From: Ophioderma brevispina
Lineage: Eukaryota > Echinodermata > Ophiuroidea > Amphilepidida > Ophiodermatidae
DNA length: 64,000 bases
Assembly: GCA_023653785.1 (NCBI GenBank)
Contig: JAMKCH010084936.1
Location: 22,529-86,528, forward strand
Direction: 5' to 3'
Positions 58,650 to 64,000 of the stretch are shown piece by piece. Each line of letters starts with the position of its first letter. The stretch's first letter is position 1. Below the pieces are notes generated by a model. That model did not search any database, was not told the origin of the DNA, and worked only from the letters and a program-made list of their open reading frames with translations. A program made the translations under genes and the position numbers.

Positions 58650-60095
58650 TATATCATTTCACAGAATTATTGTTATCGGATAAAACAACGTCCACCGAAT
58701 TAAGGGGTTGACGTTGATGCTGTTTTACTCGGCAAACTGTTTGTCACTTTGTGCATTCAGTTTAGACCCACTACAGGCGACAAAAACAAAGAATTTGCAT
58801 TTTGAGGTGCGGAAGTTCCACGCACAGATACTGTACGTTTTGTTTGCGTTTATTCTCGCAAACAATAAATTAAACCAATTGCGTGTCAATCGCAGCATCC
58901 TCTACGCCCGCGCGCCGCGTTCAGGCACGCATCCTTTACGCACGTGTTCACTGCTTCGCTGGCGTACTGAATGTGCCTGACTTCTCTGCCGACCCACGAG
59001 GAGCCCAAATTGTTTAAAAAAGAGCACAAATTTGAGTTGTTTTAAAGGCATTAATGGAAAAAAGTAAGTCGGCGGCGGCGACCCCCATTTTTTGTGGCCG
59101 TCTGCAAATTTTGCAGAAGGCACTAAGGGATTACTCTTGTCGTGGGGTCGATCTTTTATCTTGTAATCTGTTGTGTGTCTGTGGTCAAAATGTTACCCTT
59201 AATATATTGGCCTCATTCACAAAAACCAACGCGACGGCAGACGATGTATTTTTATTTCAGATTTTGACATTGGGAATAAAAAAAATCTTTCGAGAGAGTT
59301 GTTAATTTGGAGGTGGACTAAAACGTCAAATTTGTACTTTTCCATAGACTTGCGAGGTTACAAAGCGACAACATACCTTCTTTCTTTTGTTTTGCTATAG
59401 CTAGAAAACAAAGTCGGTGAACCCCATTTTTTTTATTTCAAATTCCCTTCATCACAACACCGTTATAAATACCATACTATGTAATCGGGAAAATTCTATT
59501 ACTTCACTACACTTCCAAACCCCTATGATACTTAACTGAGGCAGTGAACAAATTATACCTACGGATCTTATGAAAAAAAGAAGAGAGCGTACTTTATTGT
59601 TCTCAACTTTGAATCCAGCTGTGCAATGTTTTGGGGGGGCTGTGGGGTGGGTGGTTTTGGGTTAGGCGGTATATCGCCTGGCTACGAGCGCATACCCCTG
59701 TGGCCATGGCACCTATGTTCAAGGGGACTATGTTTCGTGTACTATTTATAAATGCCTCTTTTACCTGTTTTACCTGTATTATCAATAAGATAATAAATGG
59801 CTTGATAAATTTTGACAATAATGGTGGAAATGAGAGATCCAAATAAATATCGCAGCTTTGGAAAACAAAATAAGAAATTCGACGAGATTTCAATTTGCAA
59901 AGTTACATTTTAGACGCATAACTTTTGAACGATTATTAAACAAACGATATTGTCAAATAAAAAGCAATAAAGTTTTTTTCCCCCTTACAATTTCTATTGT
60001 AGTTTTTATTTTTTAGCCGTCAGAACGGGTAAATCACCGCAAGGATGACATGATGACGGTGTAAAGGTGGAAATAATTTTATAGTGCAGCGGTTT
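58650..60095. other. Unannotated
   Basis: Open frames at 58708-58980 (90 codons) and 59054-59305 (83 codons) have no recognisable family. No repeat partner was found. Confidence 0.4.
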
Positions 60096-60099
60096 GCAA

Positions 60100-60705
60100 A
60101 ATTGTCGACAACTCCTCCCTCGGTACAACAAAACGCAACCACTTGTATTCGAAAGATAGGACTAAAATTATAAAAAAATGATGGTGGTGGTCTCAAAAAC
60201 TTTGGGGCCAGGGGTGTTTGTGGGTCAAAAAATCACGTTTTGAGCTAAAAACTTAAGAAAATCAAGAGGTATTAATTTCTTAGCAAACAAATTTTAATCA
60301 TGATGCAAACTATCCAATCTATGACATTTATATTATAGATTTATGTTTTATTACAAAGATAAATGGTCTAGAATTTTTGCCCCAAAATCACTTTTCATAC
60401 TAAAAAACATCTTTTTTCCAACATGTCACCACAACGAGTATTACCTGAACCCTTTAGGCATGTATAAAAACATATCAATAACAAAACGGATACATAAAAA
60501 GATTGTTAATATTTTTACTTTAAGAAAATTTAAAAAAATAATTTCGCTTTCTTATTGCAGACCCAAAATGAGTTTTTCGGCCTAGAAATTACCCCTGCCA
60601 CCAAATATTTCAACCACAACCATCATTTTCTTAATCTCATATATTATCCTTCAAAAAAGGGTTGCTTGTGTTTTGTTGTACCGAGAGCGGCGTAACTCGA
60701 ATAAA
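60100..60705. mobile_element. Foldback element
   Basis: The left arm (60100-60270) and right arm (60510-60705) are inverted copies. Shared blocks are CTCGGTACAACAAAAC, AAAATGATGGTgGTGGT-like, GGGGTGTTT/GGGGTAATTT and AAAACTCATTTTG/AAATCACGTTTTG. The loop is AT-rich, ~240 bp. Non-coding. Confidence 0.72.
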
Positions 60706-61079
60706 ATAAAGCACTTTTCAAAGCTCGGTGCTCCGTTAATAGTACTTGACTTGTTATAGGATGTGTCGTTGATGATGATGTCAATGGGTCCCATATTGTT
60801 GATAAAAAGAGCTGATATTGTAACGGATTAGGAGGTGGCAAGGACACAGCTCACAATTGTGCCTATTGAAGTTGTTTCTGTTTCACCGGAGCGAAGATTA
60901 AGATTTGCATATGCCGTAAGGGCAAAACCAACACAATAATGAATGCGTTCATTGCAATCTTTAACGCCAAGTAAATAATAATGAAGTGGGCATCGACCAA
61001 GATTTTCGGATACAAGACGAGCGCCCAGACGCATCGCCACGGCAATCCTAGCCGGCAGGAAACACTCTCTATCGTATAC
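60706..61079. other. Unannotated
   Basis: No feature supported. Confidence 0.4.
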
Positions 61080-61439
61080 TAGGAGGAGATTTTTGGAGGG
61101 TACAATTTCTTCTCAGATTTCAATTGGATCGGTTGTAGACCACCTACCAAGAACGTTTCGAAGGTGTACAAAAAGAAAAATTACAAAACGAAAAACCGCA
61201 AACCTTGTTTTGAAGCTGCTGCCTTGTAATCGTTCCCCATAGAAAACCATGCTTTGATTTCTGTCGTGCACGACCAGAGAAATGGATAAATTATCATCTT
61301 ATAAACCAAAGACGGCGATTCGGCTTATTCACTTCAGGTGTGATCTAATGAAATACATTGGTAAGCATTCCATAATATGCAAAAACGGGGTTCGACAAAA
61401 AAGTGGGAGCGTAATCTTTCTGAAAATATCTCATGTCTC
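61080..61439 (-). mobile_element. Family E MITE, copy 2
   Basis: Reverse-complement match to 40852-41202, including GGCTTATTCACTTCAGGTGT, GATTTCTGTCGTGCAC and AGGAGGAGATTTTT. TTAA follows at 61440-61443. The left flank is degraded. Confidence 0.78.
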
Positions 61440-61443
61440 TTAA

Positions 61444-63581
61444 ATCAGCGGAAGGGCACTACAACATCATCCGACAATAGCTTGTATATAAGTCACGGCC
61501 ATAAGGGTTTTTATTTTTTTTATTGATGATTATACAAAGTCGCCAAGGTGTGTTGTGTTGTAGGATATAAAAATCATTATGCGACGGATATCCAGAAAAC
61601 GCTCCAGGGTCGAATACATAACAACTTCGGGAATGTTAAATTAAAGTCGATAAACATTACACAGACGTTCAAAATGGCAATTGAGCGTTGTTCCAAAATT
61701 TTTTCACAAAATTGGCCGCAAACTCATAATAGAGGAGTCAAAAATACAAGAATCACTGTAGAAATTAAGTACTTTAATCATCTATCTTCAAGTTTAACCG
61801 GTTATTTGAGGTAATTGTAAAGTCCATTGCCTGCAAACGGCAGCCGGCAAATTCCTCCTAAGCCGAAATTTTCCGAAACGTCTAACCGTGTTTGTTTTAT
61901 TTTGCTCGCTGTCGCGTATGCCGCCATGGCGGGGGCTGTTAGCGTCAAGCTCAAGTTGAAATCTGGGTTTTGCATATCAATGTTGAAAAACATTCAAATT
62001 ATTGGATTTAGTAGCATCATGTCACTTAAACCCGATTGCAAAAAAAAAAACTTGCTTGCAAGGTTTGCCAAGTGTGTGTGTTATGTAATTTCCATTAGCT
62101 CTCAAATATAGCTTATCGATATATTTTCTTCTGGAGATAAATAAAACGATTCCAAGTTTTATTGCGGTTGCAATATTATTATTTTAAAAACTGGTTACCC
62201 AATTGTGTATTTAGGCAGGAGAGATGTGATGCACTAGAGCTAGTAAATCTCTCCATTCCATTAGCACAGTCAGCACCTTCCATTCACATTACACGTATTT
62301 TTACAAAAATAAACCCCTGGTTTTTGGGTATGATATATGATTCCCAGATCACACAAGGTGTGTGTTCATGTCAATGTATGTACAAGTACAACCGTGAAAC
62401 TGTGTCCTTGGTAGATCAGCTATTTTTTAACTCATAGTGATGGGTTAAAGAAGCGCCGAGAGGAAAAATGCAAGGAATATGGTTGCAGGACATTGACAAT
62501 TTTTCGGAGTAGTGGTTGAAACACCCACAAACCTATGTGTAAGAAACAGAATTAGGGCGACCGTTGCGCGTATGTCTAGGTTTGTCAATCAGCGTAGCGC
62601 GGACTGTGATTGCGTTGTAATGTGTAGTGTGGGCGGGGCATGTTCGAACAAAATATGATGGGTTTTTTTAAATCATATTTTGTCAAATGTCAAATATAAA
62701 TGCTCAATTGAGTCGGATTTCTACTCGCAGATAAAATACTCCGTAAGGTACAATTTCTCTTAACCTAAGCTTTAACTGATTCACAGATTTAGTGACAGCC
62801 GACATTTTCGCACCGTCAAATTACGTCAGATCCGATTGTCGCCTTATTATGTTCCTGACTTAAATATCCATCAGAGTGTGATTTTTTATTAGTGTCAGTC
62901 AAGTTGTTTAGGATTCAATTCGTGTTAGATGTTGTTGCACAATTATCCAGGAAAATCAATGCGACCTTTATGTGCCGTGGATCATGGTGGATTGAGGCCA
63001 ACATTCTTGAATGATTCACCTGAAGATCGATTGCCATTTCATAAAAGACCATGGACCTAGTAGATAGGAGCAAGGGGTGCATGAAGCCCAGCTCACAAAC
63101 CAGTCGTCCGTGCTGGGCGCTGACATTTTGAGTATTGCACGGAAGAATTATTAGTTTGGTGCTTTTATAACACACATAATGTCAATTCGATACAAACAAT
63201 CGCCAAAATATCAGTGTGTTGGGCTGAGGGTGTTATATGGGGTCTTTGGTTTTAAATTATGTACTACCCATGGCACACAACGCATGAAATGACACGTCAG
63301 TCGTCTTGATTTAAATAAAAACCACCCCGCCCCCCTCAATGAAGACATTCTTTTACAAAGCGCGCATTGCATTATAGAAAAAAGAGTATCTGAGCACAAG
63401 ATCAAGGTACCTATGTGTACACCTGGCCACCTCATTATTTTTATCACATACATCAATTGTATCACTACGATTATGTTGTGTTTATAGGCAAAGCGGCACC
63501 CCAGTATGTGGAAAGAAGCGGAGAGGCAGCCAGTGCTTTCTATTTGTTGGTACTCTATGTTTCTTTGTGGCGGCAAAACAT
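61444..63581. other. Unannotated
   Basis: Several 80-120 codon open frames exist (61827-62111, 62162-62437, 63211-63576 minus), but none shows a recognisable domain, a strong start context or a repeat partner. Confidence 0.4.
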
Positions 63582-63716
63582 GCGAGACGATGAATTTCTA
63601 AGATTAAAAACTAACGTTTGGACCTCGCTATCTATATAGAACCTCTTTGTGCGAGACGAGAATTTCTAAAGATTAGTAACGTGTTGCCTCTCTATCTATA
63701 TAGAACATCTTTGGGC
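63582..63716 (+). repeat. Tandem duplication of a ~69 bp unit
   Basis: GCGAGACGA.GAATTTCTAA starts at 63582 and again at 63651. Both units end CTATCTATATAGAAC.TCTTTG. The first unit lies in an open frame, the second does not. Confidence 0.8.
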
Positions 63717-64000
63717 AGGAGGACCAACAAACGCGAAAACCACCAATTACCTAATTCAATTACCAATTCATCTCGACAAACGCTAGGCACTCGATGGTAT
63801 ACATGTGCATAGACCGAGACCGTCTGTGATCTTACAAGCCTGTTTAAAAAAAAAATTGTGGAAGCGAAAATGAGCCCCTCTTTGGCAATATAAAATAAGT
63901 TGGAATGATGCTACATAACGTCAATGGCACAGTCCCAGCTTTCAAAACCGTTTGTTCTATCAATTTGCTTGTTTAATCTCAAGATAGGTTTAGTTAACGG
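63717..64000. other. Unannotated
   Basis: Nothing recognised up to the window end. Confidence 0.4.

Noticed and set aside
63211..63576. 121-codon minus-strand frame
   Set aside because: No family motifs; overlaps an equally long plus-strand frame and the start of a tandem duplication.
1..64000. tRNA, rRNA or other structural RNA genes
   Set aside because: No cloverleaf with conserved TTCRA loop and acceptor stem, and no rRNA core sequence, was found by eye; a covariance-model scan would be decisive.

Overview
This is a repeat-dense, AT-rich stretch of eukaryotic nuclear DNA. It has no operons, no dense coding and no long clean reading frame. Several signs point to a marine deuterostome, perhaps an echinoderm or hemichordate. 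The clearest is a Ty3/gypsy-type element of the Gmr1-like group, which was described from fish, tunicates and echinoderms. DIRS-like, Helitron-like and LINE remnants and many small inverted-repeat transposons fit this too. No host gene, tRNA or rRNA could be recognised. Long homopolymer runs and the many one-base frame breaks inside recognisable retroelement proteins suggest either old decay or an error-prone long-read consensus. Reading frames here should not be trusted base by base.

Layout. 1-11.4 kb: a palindromic tandem repeat and several families of small transposons. These include a TA-flanked family at 2.35 and 5.1 kb, TTAA-flanked families at 3.5, 4.3, 5.0 and 9.6 kb, a 550 bp element with probable 9 bp target duplications at 8.3 and 14.1 kb, and a 1.26 kb TA-flanked element at 10.2 kb. 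16.5-23.7 kb: a composite structure with ~500 bp inverted terminal arms. It encloses two tandem ~2.3 kb units that each carry the RNase H end of a DIRS-like polyprotein on the minus strand. The second unit is interrupted by 1.5 kb of extremely skewed, probably artefactual sequence. 24.15-31.84 kb: a complete but frame-broken LTR retrotransposon with two ~1.1 kb LTRs, a proline-tRNA-type primer site, a SCAN-like Gag, protease, then integrase BEFORE reverse transcriptase and RNase H, and a polypurine tract. It sits in a GATA/TATA microsatellite. 34.2-37.2 kb: a foldback element split by a 5'-truncated LINE. 41.5-43.0 kb: a terminal-inverted-repeat element filled with a diverged internal satellite. 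47.7-48.5 kb: two more foldback elements. 55.3-58.65 kb: three head-to-tail Helitron-like units on the minus strand. 60.1-61.4 kb: a foldback and a TTAA element. The remaining stretches hold nothing I can identify.

The window is best read as a transposon graveyard with nested insertions. Three of its structures deserve follow-up: the Gmr1-like element, the tandem Helitron-like array, and the inverted-repeat DIRS composite.
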